DNA of 64,000 nucleotides. Source: Paramecium pentaurelia. Lineage: Eukaryota > Ciliophora > Oligohymenophorea > Peniculida > Parameciidae. Of the stretch, positions 47,065 to 59,601 are shown piece after piece. Numbering within the stretch: the first letter of the stretch is position 1; every line of letters starts with the position of its first letter. Location: assembly GCA_905183005.1 (NCBI GenBank), contig CAJJDO010000092.1, positions 368,315 through 432,314 of the forward strand, given 5' to 3'. A model generated the notes under the pieces. It ran no database searches and had not been told where the DNA came from. It worked only from the letters and a program-made list of their open reading frames with translations. The translations under genes were made by a program, and so were the position numbers.

Positions 47065-47822
47065 TCAATCATTTTCATATTCCAATTATTATTTAGCGAA
47101 TTCATGAGCAATTTGATCTGCTTCATTGAAAAGCTCTTAATTATCTTTAAACATCTATTCTATTTTCTCATTTGCCACATTCCAATCTGCATTCAATAGA
47201 TCTAACTTAATTTCTTTTGGAACACTTTAAATTATTCTTAATCAAGTACTTCAATTAGTCTTCCAATTACGAGATTCTATTTTCTAATCTTTTATTTTGA
47301 ACCATCAGTTTTACTTATTGCTCTATTTCATCATTCTGCTATTTCATTAAACCCATCTTCTCCTTTTCTTAATCCAAAGTCCTTAATAAATTATCTGTGT
47401 TTGAATCTAGTCTCATCAACTCTTCACTCAATGCCTCCATTACAAACTTAATTGTTCAATTTACTTACTTATTTTGTTTTCTCTTCTTCTAGAATATAAG
47501 TAGGCATTTCTTATTTATCATTAACAATTTTCTTATTTGTGATGGGAGAATCTTTTTACTTTTTCGGAATTAATTTCTCAAATTCTTATTCAGTTCTAGT
47601 AAACAATCATGAATACATATCAACTTAATCTATTTATCCTTCATATTTCTTCTTATTCACATTAACTTCTTTAGGTACTATTAACCTTGGAGCTGGTTGC
47701 ATCGTAAATAAAGCTTTGTCCAAATTAAGACTAAACTCATTTGTAGGCTTATTCTATATCAAATTTTAGCTTCCCTTTAAAATTTTTGGTCTGCTTCTCA
47801 AAAGTTAATCAATATTACTCAT
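47065..47822 (-). CDS. Coiled-coil protein of unknown function
   Basis: Three introns (21, 22 and 25 nt) splice to exactly 229 residues. The N-terminal half is basic with short hydrophobic patches (NIDQLLRSRPKILKGSQN; TMQPAPRLIVPKEV), and the C-terminal half is a long coiled coil (LMRLDSNTDNLLRTLDQEK, then EIEQQVKLMVQNKRLENRI). No family was recognised. It lies between the LITAF and PAF-acetylhydrolase genes on the same strand with only ~30-60-base spacers, so the three minus-strand genes are packed head-to-tail, as is normal for this genome. Confidence 0.7.
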
Positions 47823-47850
47823 AATAATATAATTTTTTAATTATAATAAA

Positions 47851-49368
47851 TCATTCATTTGGAACTGCTTACCACCTCAATAATTTTAAACTCTGATTGC
47901 CAAAATTCTTTTCTACTTCTTTTACAATTATGGATTTTAATTCATCATTACCATTTGTAATCTGTTTATTATGTTTAATTTTATGATATTATTTAGACTC
48001 TTCCAAAAATATTTTAGTCAATAGTAATATCATTCCAAATCTTAAATGCACTTCATGAACATTTTTCGATATACTGTAAAGCCCACTTTCACCATTCCAA
48101 ATAATTGGGATATCCGAAAAATCTGCATGTTGCTAATCTTTGATATAAATATTTGCGCAATGATCAGAAATAGGACCCTTTAATAAAGCATTTTATTACA
48201 TCAATCAATTGAAATGCCTTCTCCAATCTTTAATCATTCTCCATAAATGAATACAATCTCCTGTAGAAGTCATCAGCATTGATGCTCATCAATGGAATGT
48301 GTAGTTTTATCTTTTCTTCAAAATCGAAGATATATAGACACTAAGTTATAAAGTGGATTAATACTGGATCATATAAAATGCATGCTCCTGTAATTCTCTT
48401 TTCAGTTTGAGCTATTGCATAAGCAGTCGATCCACCAAAAGAATGTCCGATGATTGAAATCTAATCAAAATCTGGTTATATCTTTTTTTCAGGATGCTTG
48501 AAAAGTTCTGAGAAGAGTTTTTCATCATATATAATATCTAAAACTTGCTTTATAGCACATATTCTATATTTTAGAATGATATAGTTAATTACCTATCTAA
48601 CAATTACAATTTTCTATATTCTCTATTTTCTTCATTAGTTAGGTAAATATTCCGAATATTCTCTATATGTTCTGGAACAAAGACAATATGACCTTATTAT
48701 GCCAAATATCTTGCCACTACAGAGTATCCATCACAATGTGAAGCTAATCCATGACTCAATACAATGACTGAAAATTTAGCAAAATTGGTCGATGTTTCTG
48801 CAAAATTTATGTCAATTTATGCGTTTTCATAGACATTTATCATAAACTTATAGAATTATGAAACAACAATTTTAAAAAAGAGATAGGGAACTCTCCTTTT
48901 TCTGCGTACATCTTTTTTAGCTGTATCATCCATTTTTTTTGCATAATCCTTAACTTTTAGCCACTTGAATCCTTTTTTACGCTTTTTGCAATCTTCAAAT
49001 GATGCAGGATAATATATTGCCATTTCTGGAATATGCTTGTAGTTATTAAGGATGCCTCCCTTCAAATATAAATGACCAACAGGACTTCCTCCATCTGGCA
49101 GATAGTAATTGTTTAACTTGTGGGTCAAATAAAAATATAGAATAAGTGTAGCCAGACTTAGTATCTACAATCTACACATATCTAATAGTAAACTTAAAGC
49201 ATAAAAGAAAATATTCAATCTAAAACCTTCATAATGTGATTTTAAGAGTAATACAATCATTTATGATGTGTAAGAAAGACTTTGATATTCTTGATAGAAA
49301 ATCGAAAGAATTAGCAAAATTCCTAATAACCACGAAAATGGATAATATCTCTTTTTTAGATTTAACAT
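47851..49368 (-). CDS. PAF-acetylhydrolase-like lipase with membrane N-terminus
   Basis: Two introns (29 and 22 nt) splice to exactly 488 residues. The first ~100 residues contain three hydrophobic segments (WLLGILLILSIFY; IFFYALSLLLDM; ILSLATLILYFYLTH), then an alpha/beta-hydrolase of the PAF-acetylhydrolase type: YLPDGGSPVGHLYL, VIVLSHGLASHCDGYS (oxyanion region), VFVPEHIENI, the nucleophile elbow IIGHSFGGS (Ser), an Asp in ILYDPV and a catalytic-type His in DQQHADFSD after the second intron. These enzymes remove short acyl chains from phospholipids. The membrane anchor resembles the plant/protist branch rather than secreted plasma PAF-AH. Confidence 0.85.
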
Positions 49369-49405
49369 TAACGATAAATAAATAAATTAAAAATTTGAAT
49401 TCATA

Positions 49406-50092
49406 ATGAATCGAAGTAATTCCCCAATAATAAGACCCCTTTCAAATATTTCAAACAGAAAACTTACCTCCACTAACTTATTAACAAAATAAAATCAAAA
49501 TTTCTCAAAATCTTTTGCTCCAAATTCAGTCATATTTCCATAAAATTTTGAGACTGCCAAATCAACTATCTAAGAAGTCAAAACCGCTACTAATAATATT
49601 ATAACCCCAAAAAGTAGTATTACTTCATTTAATTCAACTCCAAGACTTAGTTCAACTAATAATGATGATCGTAAATCTAAAATGTTGAAGAGGAAATACG
49701 ATAATCAATAAAAAACTAAATTTTTATTGTTTAAAATACTTGTATTTTTGAGTCTTATTGCTGTTGCGCTTTTGCTTTACTAAATACAATCAAATTTATT
49801 TTCAGAATCAAAATCAAGTAAAATTTCTGGAGAACTTCAATATGCTAAAGAGAAAATGATAGCAGACAGTGTTTCAAATTCTATCATTTAAACTGTTGTT
49901 TTTGAGCGCAAAAAAATCAATGTATAGAAGGAGAAGAGTGATGTGAAATCATTTTATTAAGATGACTTCTCTTCTAATTTATGGAAAATGGTAATAAAAT
50001 TTTGATATGCAAATTAGGTTCTTGAAAATGTGAATAAAGACATAAGAGTAAGATTAGAAAAATAGGATAATGAAGAGTACTGGACTGTTTGA
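49406..50092 (+). CDS. Single-pass membrane protein of unknown function
   Basis: One 27-nt intron near the 3' end gives exactly 219 residues. The first ~110 residues are polar and rich in Ser, Thr and Asn, followed by a basic stretch and one membrane segment (FLLFKILVFLSLIAVALLLY). The remaining ~85 residues are charged (KKINVQKEKSDVKSFYQDD). The positive-inside rule predicts the N-terminal part in the cytosol. No domain was recognised. It is divergent from the PAF-acetylhydrolase-like gene with a spacer of only ~37 bases between start codons, so the two share a promoter. Confidence 0.7.
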
Positions 50093-50191
50093 TTAATTAA
50101 TTTTCATAAGATTTATAAATTTATATGTAAAATACAACAGTTTTTAATTAAAATATTGAAGTATATTATTTGAAAAATAAAAATACAAATA

Positions 50192-52342
50192 ATGTTATCA
50201 GAACTTGAAATACAAGCAGTTATTGGATTTACAGGTATATTGACAATATAATTATTTCAGGTAAAATTACTTAAGGCTTGATATTGCATCCAGATAATGA
50301 GGTATTGTTTAAATGATCATTAAAAGCATATAATCTATCCATTGGGTTCCACAATCGTTGTTAGACATATAATTAGCAGAGCTTAAACATTTTTAAGGTA
50401 TAATATAACATGAATTTTGCTAGAGGACATGACAATTAGATTTCTGTGATAACAGTTTCTCGTTCAGGCGATTATGTTGCTTCTGGATAGAGGACTTATA
50501 TGGGATTTTAAGCTGATATTATAATTTGGGATTTCAAGGAAAGAAGCATGATTCACAGATTGAAATTACATAAAGTTTTGATTTAGTCTCTCAGTTTTTC
50601 CTACAATGAATTATACTTAGCCTCATTAGGAGGAATCGATGATAAAAATATGTTGATTGTTTGGGACATTAAAGCAGGAAAAGCCTTGTATGGTACTCCA
50701 AATAGAGATCCTGTTAATTAAGTTTAATTTTACAACCAATCAGATGAAAAAATGATAGCAGTTTTAAATACTGGAGTTTAAATTTTAACAATTGATAAAT
50801 AAAATAAAAAGGTATAGTATAACCCTATATTAAAGATCTAATCTGTTGATGTCAACTTTGGTAACGTAAAGCGTACATTCACTTGTGTTGCAATAGATAA
50901 AAATGACAAATATTGCTATTGCGGTACAAAAACAGGAGATGTATTTGAAATTCAAATGGATATGGCTATTTATAAAAGATTAGCTCCAGTAAAGAAGTTA
51001 TTCAGTTAAGGAGTTAATTGTGTAGGTTTATTACCTAATGGCGATATTATTGTTGGTGCTGGTGATGGAATGATAGCAAAAGTGTCATTTTAAACAATGC
51101 AAATAGTTGCAAGTAGTGAACTTTTGGGAGGAGTAACCTCAATAACATTCACAAATGATTATACTCATTTTTTCACAGGAACTAGTCAGAGCAATATTTA
51201 TTGGTTGGACACTGAGAAATTAATTCCAGAGTTAAGAAACACATGTCATTATGAAAGAATTAATGATGTTGCCTTTCCTCATAATTATTCAGATGTCTTT
51301 GCTACAAGTTCTTTGAATGACATTAGAGTTTGGAATGCTAAAAATAGATAAGAATTGCTAAGAATCTAAGTTCCTAATTTAGAATGTTGGGCAGTTGCAT
51401 TTATGAATGATGGAAAAAGTATAGTGAGTGGATGGAGTGATGGCAAAATTAGAGCATTCTTGCCTTAATCAGGTAGATTGATGTATGTTATAAATGATGC
51501 ACATATTCATGGATGTACATCTTTGACATGCACATCTGATTGCTAAAGAATTATCTCAGGAGGATCTGAAGGAGAAGTTAGAGTTTGGGAAATAGGCAAA
51601 CAAACCTAAGTTATGAAGTCATCTATGAAAGAACATAGAGGAAGAGTATGGTCAATTCAAGTTAGAAGAAATAATGAATAAGCTGTTAGTGCAAGTGCAG
51701 ATGGTTCTTGTATAATTTGGGATCTCAAATCATTTACTAGAGTTATGTGTCTATTTGAAAGCACGTTATTTAAAATGGTCCTTTATCATCCCGAAGAAAG
51801 TCAATTACTCACTACTGGAAGTGATAGAAAAGTAATCATTTTATTGTTAATTATTAGATTACTTACTGGGAAACTTTTGATGGTTAAGCAATCAGAATGT
51901 TGGATGGTTCAGAAGAAGGAGAAGTTAATGCCCTTGCCATCACAAAAGAAGGGGAACATTTTGTCTCTGGAGGAGAAGATAAAGAAGTCAAGCTTTGGGG
52001 CTATGATGAAGGAATCTGCTATTTTAAAGGATAAGGACATTCAGGCACAATCACTAGGGTACTATTTGCCACTTTTCTTAGATTACAATTAGTCCAGATC
52101 AAAAATCCATTATTTCTGTCGGTGCTGAGGGAGCTATCTTCATTTGGAAAATGCCTGAGTCTGTAATCAACGCTAAAGCACAACAAGAATTACCTACTGT
52201 TCAAAGTGTAAAAAAATAGAACGAACTTTAACAACAAACATAATAATAATAATCTTTATAAGCTCCCAAAGATTCATAATCATAAAAATCTAATCCAGTT
52301 GCTAAATCTGTTAAGTCAGGAACGAAATCATCTAAAAAATGA
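50192..52342 (+). CDS. CFAP52: CFAP52/WDR16, ciliary WD40 protein
   Basis: Five introns (26, 25, 26, 26 and 23 nt) splice to exactly 674 residues; a further 24-nt in-frame segment near 50812 may be a sixth. The protein follows CFAP52/WDR16 from end to end: LILHPDNEHIIYPLGST, FLRGHDNQISVI, GFQADIIIWDFKERSMIHR, LASLGGIDDKNMLIVWD, NGDIIVGAGDGMIAK, RNTCHYERINDVAFPHNYSD (cited in part as CHYERINDVAFPHNYSD), VWNAKNRQELLRIQVPNLE, MKEHRGRVWSIQVR and LYHPEESQLLTTGSDRK. Two seven-bladed propellers are expected. CFAP52 is a microtubule inner protein of ciliary doublets and is needed for motility. A Gln/Lys-rich tail of ~60 residues follows the propellers. The open short frames at 51097 and 51745 are pieces of this gene. 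Confidence 0.96.
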
Positions 52343-52388
52343 TTAGATTCGATTATAACATAAATAAAATTATTAATTACAATCCCAA

Positions 52389-54969
52389 TCAATTCAATTG
52401 TAGTTTGGTAAATCTACCTATTTGATCTTTCAATCTTTTCATATCCTTTTCAACTTATATAGCAACGATTTTTTTTCTCCCTGATCTTTACTATTACGAT
52501 GTGCTGATTGTTCTTGGTAGGAGATTGAATACACGAGTTTTTTCCTAAGATTTTGGTCTTAAAGTTGTTGGTTAGAATGCTGATGTACTTCCTGTACGAT
52601 TCATTCTTTATAATAATTCAATATGCTTTTATTCTTTCTCTAAAAACTACTTAAAGTTTTTCGATTAAGTGTCGATAAATTGCCCTTCTAAACTTTAATA
52701 TTAATTTTACATGATTAAATTCTTCTTAATGATTAAGACACCTTAGAATTTGATCTAAAAAATTCAGTCATTTTATTTTTTTAAGGTTAATCGTAAACTA
52801 GCGTTGTTTTTGTCAAATTAGCTGTCTCAATTCTAGTTGTTTTAGTTGAAGGCTTTGCTTCTATTTCTTTTTTTATTTGATAATAAAATTCATCTATATC
52901 ATCTTCATTTAAACTTTTTTCGTTTTATTCAATCACAAATTTAAATTCATCCGCCAATAATGATTTTTTCCTAATAATTTAAGAAATATTACTCAAATCT
53001 CTCCATTGATTTTTTGCTAGTAACTTCTGATTATTTAGATTCTGATTATTCTTTTAATTTTCTCATAGTTGGAGCGTTATATGAACTCGCTAAATTTGAT
53101 ATTGGCATGCTTGTTAAGTCTCGAAAAGATCTTAGACTTCCATAATTACATAGTCTTCTTACTTCATCTTTAAGACAATTACAAATAGTTGAGATTTATT
53201 CATAAATGCATTAAGTTTCTCCAGCTATTCTTGTCATACAAATTTCTATTAATGTCTAAAAATTAGTCGATAAATCATCATCAGTAAAATTTTCAACTTT
53301 TTCACAGAATTCTTGAAATACTTACTAGTCACAGTAAATTAAGGTAAGATTGTTTCCTTTTAATAGTTTCTTAAATTTTGGAAACTGATTCAATTCTATT
53401 TCATTGTTTGATCTTAATAAACCAACAGTTAAAACTGCATTTTAATAAACATTAATTATTCTATTATCTAATTTTTCACTTATTTATTATATGTTTTATA
53501 AAATAGAACATATTCTTTTCAATAAAGACATGGCTCTTGTGTTCAAAGTAAAAAACAATGCTTCTAATTTATTCAATTTATCTGTTTATTTTATAATTTG
53601 CAATTCATTCTCATTACTTGTATTCGCAATTTTATGAGTTAAGATATTCTAATTAAAGTTTTCAGATGTCGGTTCTTAACATCTTACTAATTTTTCTCTC
53701 ACATCATCTGTCAAATTTAGCTATCGTTACAAATAAAATAAATACTTTATCGTTTAGCATCTAAATTTCATGTAAATACTCATCTTTTTACTCCTACAAA
53801 ACTTAATGTTGATCTGTTAGTTATCTTTGTATTTCAGATTATTCTTAATAGTAATTTAAAATAAATTATTCCATTATATTGATATCAACATCATTTTTAA
53901 TTTATGAAAGTAATTCTTTTGATTGCTAAAATTTCTCCATTAATTATGGATATGTTAATTTCTTTTTTTCCTTTTTTTTCTTTTTTGGTGTTGGTATTCG
54001 TTATTTTGATCTTGGCTAAGATGATGTTTGAACCTGAGTTTAAAAAAAATTATTGCTTGTTATTATTGAGTCTTCCTAATCTGAGTATAAATCATCTTTG
54101 CCTGAAGATTCAGATTCGCTGCTAATTCTTTATGTGTTATCATTCATATTGAATTATTCAATTTAGTTGGTGCAAAATTCGTATAATTTTGTTAGTGTTA
54201 AGTAGTTCTGTATAGTTATTCTTTATTATTCGCTTTTTTCCATTTTTTCATATTATTATTTAATTAAATCTTCAATTTAAGTTTTCTATTTAGATATTGT
54301 TTAGACTAAATTATCAACTGTCTCATTCTATTATTCAAGAGTGCATTATTCTTATTTTAGATTTTGTTCAACTTTCAAACTCTACTCATAGATAAAATCA
54401 CGGTATTATTATCTTTAATACTTTAATCTAGCAATTGAAGATTAGAGCTCGCAAATTGTTTTTTTAATTCTATTCTTTCTAATTTAATATAAATTCATAC
54501 AGATTCAGACTCAGCTGTTTTACATTCGTTTTCTGCCTAATTTTACTATTAAGACAATTGATTAGTATATTCTTATAAAGGATAAATTTGCTTCTTAATG
54601 CAATTAATTGATTTTTTAAGTTCCACTTCACTTTGAATTAAGGATTTCTAAACTTCCAACTCTTTTGTTAATCTTTCGGTTTCATCAGAAGATTTTGAAA
54701 TCTAATACTAAAGAAATTCTTTGATCATTTACGTTTTATGAATATGTAGAAACTTGAGAAAAATTAGGAGAGGAGTACATAGCTATTTACTTTTGCATTT
54801 ATTGATTCTTATTTTTTAACTCCTTTAAGATAATTCCAAAGTAATTAGGTGCTTCCTTGTCTCTTGAGCTATTTTGTAGAAGATAATCTTAAAATTCATC
54901 TTTTAGATTGTTTCGAATATCCTTAAAACTTGTTAAGCTGATTTCTAGCTGAGTTTGTGTGTATTACAT
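52389..54969 (-). CDS. Large coiled-coil protein, exon structure partly unresolved
   Basis: From ATG 54969 the minus strand is coding-like to TGA 52389-52391. Pieces include KDEFQDYLLQNSSRDKEAP, a long coiled coil (LTKELEVQKSLIQSEVELKK; LEQQNETVDNLVQTISKQK), an acidic Ser-rich linker with SSESESSGKDDLYSD, a Lys cluster (PKKKKKEKKKLTYP), and a C-terminal part with RTGSTSAFQPTTLRPKSQ. I resolved one intron of 26 nt near 54470, but at least two frame changes (near 54690 and 52700) are not explained by a clear GT...AG segment, so introns or base errors remain to be found. No family was recognised; it is convergent with CFAP52, only 47 bases apart. Confidence 0.6.
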
Positions 54970-55059
54970 AATTTATAAAAAATAAAAATAAAAAATGGTT
55001 GACTAAATAATCCCATAACTATGTTATTACAATAATATGTCTTGAAATACAATTATTAT
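54970..55059. promoter_or_regulatory. Shared divergent promoter region
   Basis: Only 90 bases separate the start codons of the large coiled-coil gene (minus) and the tRNA methylthiotransferase gene (plus). The tract is AT-rich without a visible TATA box or motif; both promoters must overlap here. Confidence 0.5.
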
Positions 55060-56637
55060 ATGTTGAGATAATTAATTCAAAGTTTTCAAAAACCTCACTT
55101 TTCCTCATATAAAAGAGGCCTAAATGATATTCCCTCATTATCTGAATTTATGAAATAGTAAGTCCCTATAATCAATAACACTAATAAAGGCCCTAAGTTT
55201 TTTATAGAAACATATGGGTGTTAAATGAACACGAATGATTCCTAAATTGTTTAATCAATTTTATCAAATGAGGGTTATTCTAACACTAACGACATCTCTG
55301 AAGCTGATATCATCTTTTTAAATACTTGTTCTATAAGAGCAAATGCTGAAAAAAAAGTGTTTCAAAGAATGTCAGAATTAAAATCTTAAAATAAAGTACT
55401 AGGTATATTAGGGTGTATGGCAGAAAGACTTAAAGAGTAATTATTTACTTAAGGAGCAAACATTATTGTAGGCCCAGATAGTTATAAATCCTTACCAACT
55501 CTTTTGGACTCATTTCAACTAAATAGAGATAAATAGATAGACACAAATCTCTCATAAACAGAAACATACGATGATATACTCCCAATTAATCCTACTGATA
55601 GTATCACAACATATGTTTCGATAATGAGAGGGTGTAATAATATGTGTTCATTTTGTGTTGTTCCTTTCACAAGGGGAAGAGAGAGGAGCAGAAATCCTGA
55701 AAGCATTCTATAAGAAATAGATGTATTAACCTAAAAGGGAGTAAAAGAAGTTACGCTACTAGGACAAAATGTTAATAGTTACTTTTTTCAGGACGAAAAA
55801 ATACAAAGCTAACATGAAAACTCGGCTGGTTTTAAAGAGCTATATAAATTGAGATATGGAAATGGTCTAAGATTTGATTAACTCTTGAATGAAATTGCAG
55901 TTAGATTTCCAAAAACTAGAATCAGATTTACCTCACCTCATCCTAAGAATTTCCCAAAAAAAGTTTTGGAAGTAATCGCAAAACATCCAAATATTTGCAA
56001 AAAGTATAGATTATGTAATTTAGTATCCACATACCTATACAATCAGGTTCTAATGATATTTTGCAAAAAATGAGGAGAAATTATACAAGAAGAGCGATTG
56101 AGGATTTATGCAAAGATATAAGAAATTAAATTCCAAATGTAACCTTGTCAACTGATGTAATTGTTGGTTTTTGCGATGAGACTGAATAAGATTTTGAATA
56201 AACTTTAAGTTTATTAGAACTTATATAATTTGAAAATGTATGAGATAAATTTAAATAGGCATTTATGTTTGCTTATTCAATGAGAGAAAAAACACACGCA
56301 TAACGAAACTTTTAAGATAATGTACCTGAAAGTGTCAAATAAAATCGTCTTGAAAGGCTGATTGAATTATAACATAAGATTATGAATCAAAAAAATTCTC
56401 TTGAAGTTGGAAAGTATTTGATTATTAAAATTTAGGAAACATATTGTTTTAGTTGAATAGCTGGGTAATAGGCCTAATCAACTTAGAGGTAGAACAGATA
56501 CAAATAAAACTGTTGTTTTTGAGAATGAAAAAAATATATATTCCACTGGTGATTTTGTGGAAGTTTAAATTATTAGTAGTGGCTTAAAAACTCTTTCAGG
56601 AAGGCCTTTGAATAAATGTTAGATAAATTTTAATTGA
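55060..56637 (+). CDS. tRNA methylthiotransferase of the MiaB/CDK5RAP1 family
   Basis: Three introns (20, 21 and 22 nt) splice to exactly 504 residues. Domains in order: a basic, possibly mitochondrial leader (~35 residues); the UPF0004 domain with FIETYGCQMNTNDSQ, ADIIFLNTCSIRANAEKK and LGCMAERLK; the radical-SAM core with the 4Fe-4S motif RGCNNMCSFCVVPFTRGRE; VTLLGQNVNSY; IPIQSGSNDILQKMRR; and a C-terminal TRAM domain ending SGLKTLSGRP. All six cluster cysteines (three in each half) are visible. The enzyme adds a methylthio group to i6A37 of tRNAs, mostly mitochondrial for CDK5RAP1. It appears intact. Confidence 0.95.
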
Positions 56638-56671
56638 ATTCATTTAAATTGATTTATTAATTTTTATTTTA

Positions 56672-57125
56672 ATGGATGTTAATGCAATTCTTTAAGAGAG
56701 GAAGCGATTAAGTAATTTTAGTGTAATTTAGGAATTTAAAAGGAGAAAATAAAGGAGTGCTAATTATAAAGGAAATTTAGACAGAAATAAAAATACTATA
56801 ATTAAGAATTGACTGAGAAATTAGGTAAGGATATGCTAGCTGAAAAAAAGCAATAATTCTATCAAGATGTATATTATTCAAATTAACAATAAAGCTGTTT
56901 ACTTCAAAAATAAATGAATGTGAAGAAAACTAATAAATCAAGTAATTTGAAATCCAAAAGCATAATAATAATTAAGAAAATAAATAGGCAAAAAAAAACA
57001 AAAGAGAAAGAAAACTAATTAAAAGGGTTTTTACTTAAAAAAATGAGAAAGGATAACCTATTTTAAAAAATTATTTAAATTTAATGATCAAGAAAATAGA
57101 AAAAGAAAAATTCAATAAGAATTGA
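56672..57125 (+). CDS. Fyv7/CCDC59-like basic protein (rRNA processing, tentative)
   Basis: Introns of 20 and 26 nt splice to exactly 135 residues. The protein is almost entirely Lys, Arg, Gln and Asn; the N-terminal half is a basic helix (ILQERKRLSNFSEKIKECQ), and the end reads KNEKGQPILKNYLNLMIKKI. The K-x-x-GQP-(I/M)-K...(L/I)-x-KI ending is the hallmark of Fyv7/CCDC59 proteins, which act in pre-rRNA processing in the nucleolus. The first intron is required: unspliced, the frame stops after ~45 codons while the other frame is clearly coding. With so short and biased a protein the family call is tentative. Confidence 0.55.
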
Positions 57126-57633
57126 TATCATATTATTTTTATTCATTTAATTTAAAAAATTATAAAGTCTGCAAAATTTCAGAGTTTTTGATATAAATTT
57201 CCATCCTTTTAAATAATTAGACATTCATTTTCGGATAGAATTATAATTTTACTATAATTTTAACATCGCTATTTATACGAAAATTAAAAGAATAAAATAA
57301 TAGCTTAGAAATGTTCTTATACTATTTCTGCTCTTATTTAATTTAATTAAATACTATATACTTTACCTTTTCATTTATATCTTAAGCCTAATTCTTTAAT
57401 TTGGTTGAGTATTTCTCAAAATTTACTATTGAACTTTATCAATCGAATAGTATATGCTTTTTCCAATCAGACAATTATGATTTTCCCCTAACCAAAATCA
57501 TTTAAAATCAATTTTTCTATTTTGTGCTACTCCCCTCCCCCCGTTTTTGAACCTCACCCCAGAGACTTTTTAGTTTACTCTCCATATGTTGTTTTCTCAA
57601 AGCTAGAATAATCATTAAGTTTTTACATATATC
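57126..57633. other. Convergent spacer with a C-rich run
   Basis: About 500 bases between convergent genes. It is AT-rich except for the pyrimidine tract CCCCTCCCCCC (57532-57542) and a nearby CACCCC (57555-57560). No frame or RNA gene is recognised. Confidence 0.5.
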
Positions 57634-59601
57634 TCAATTTGATGAGGCCAATTTTAAATTCTCTTAAAGTTCCTTCAAAGCTTTAGAGTATTATTATGTT
57701 AAGTTAGATTCAATATTTTATTATTGCTTTTAATATTTATCTTTCTATTCAAATTAAAATATTATTTAATCCTTGTTATCAACTGCAATTATATTACGAT
57801 TTGACAAATAGAAAAAGTTGGAATTTGTAAATTTTCAGCTTCATTCTAATTTTTTGATGTATCTCCCAAGCTTTAATACAGGTTAAACATAAATTTTAGG
57901 CGCTCTTGCATCCAGTCATCAAAAATGTTCCATCACTTGAAAGAGCTATACATGTAATTGGTTAAGGAAGTTTATGAACCACTCTTATTATTTTGGGAAG
58001 ATTTTCTCCAATATTCCATATTATTACAGTAAAATCAGAACACCTTGTTGCTAACATAATAGACTCTGGAAAACAACTACTTACATTTCTTTTATTTGAG
58101 CTTAGGACAACGCTTTTTAGTTTTTTCTAATAGTCTGAAATCAGCGAAATTGATTTATCTCTGCTTGCCGATGCTAGAATTGCCTAATCTAATGAGATAT
58201 ATAAGGAATTGACAGAGCCTTGATGGTCTTTGATTGTTTAATTTGTTCAAGTTTTTGTTTTTTTTACAATCCCAAATCTTACAGGATTGCTAGATAGTCT
58301 CCGTTTGATGATATAGAGAGATATTTAATAATTTCTGAATGGCCATGCAATTTCTTGATTTATGTACTTTTTTGTACTACTAGAATATAATTTTTTTCCT
58401 TCAGGGCACATCAACAATGATGTTATTTTCTTATTTTTATGTCCAAATAAAGTTCTCACTCATTACAAATTATAGACCATTTAGAATTTTTAATTTTTGA
58501 TAGATTAAAGTTGCATCCATTAAGTTCGACTCCAGAAAATTTACTAGATTATAGATCACTAGCAAAAAAGCTTAAACAATTAATCTTAGTATCAGAATTG
58601 GAAATATCTCTCAGAGCTTACCCTCCCATAATAGAAGCTTTAAATTAGGATAGTAAAAATACTGAATTTGATGGTGCTCTTTTATAGTTAAGTTTTTCTT
58701 TGATAAATTAAGTGTTGTCTTTATTTGAATTACTATCCATTTGTTAAAAAAAATTTGTTATGAATTCAGATACTTTATAAAAATGAATTTTGGAAATATT
58801 AAAAATATCTTAATTATATACAGATTATTCTAAACTTTTATGTTAAAATTTATTTTTGTTTAATGATTATCGAATAAATTTATGAATAAAGAATAAAATT
58901 ACCTTTGCAACTTAACAAAATGCAGCTTTGAATTTTCTCTTTATAATATTGCTCTTCTAATTCATCATTAAAATAATAATCAGACTTCCAATGCATTCTT
59001 GAGCATTTATCAGTTTTAATACTCCCTAAACTTTATGAGAAAAATAAGTTTAGTAATGAAGAGTCATATCAATAGCCAAAGATTCAGAAAAATTCCACAA
59101 ATCTATTGCTAAATTTTTAAAGTTTAGAATATTTTCCATAAGATTCTATCTAAGGATTATAATAAAATATAAAGTTTTCGTAAAATTCACAAATTGAAAT
59201 TTTTTTAATTTAAATAATCTGATTCTAAAGCTTCATTAAATAAATTTGTTATTGGATCCTTAAAAGAGGGCAATTATACAAATATAGGAATCCAATTAAA
59301 AGAAGAGCCATCTTTTTGCTTCAATATGTATTCCTCTATCCTGTTAGTAACTCTGCTCATTCCTGATTTTAGTTAACCACAAATCAACATTACATCTAAA
59401 TGTTGATATTAATTATTTTTGTTGCTAGATAATATTTTATTAACATCTAATTGAAGATTCGTTTGATTAGATTCATCTTAACCTTTTACTTATAAACATG
59501 AGTCTTTTTTATCCCCTTTTAAGCTATATTTATGCGGAATTCATCTCTGCGATTTATTTATCATGCTATACTTTTCTTTTTCTATTTTCAGCAACTCATT
59601 G

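Noticed and set aside
55885..56073. Frame ending LVSTYLYNQ after the radical-SAM part
   Set aside because: Read-through of a 20-nt intron of the methylthiotransferase gene; splicing restores the conserved IPIQSGS frame.
57532..57560. Internal telomeric repeat or telomere-addition site
   Set aside because: The C-rich tract lacks the CCCCAA/CCCAAA periodicity of Paramecium telomeres and is flanked by ordinary sequence on both sides.
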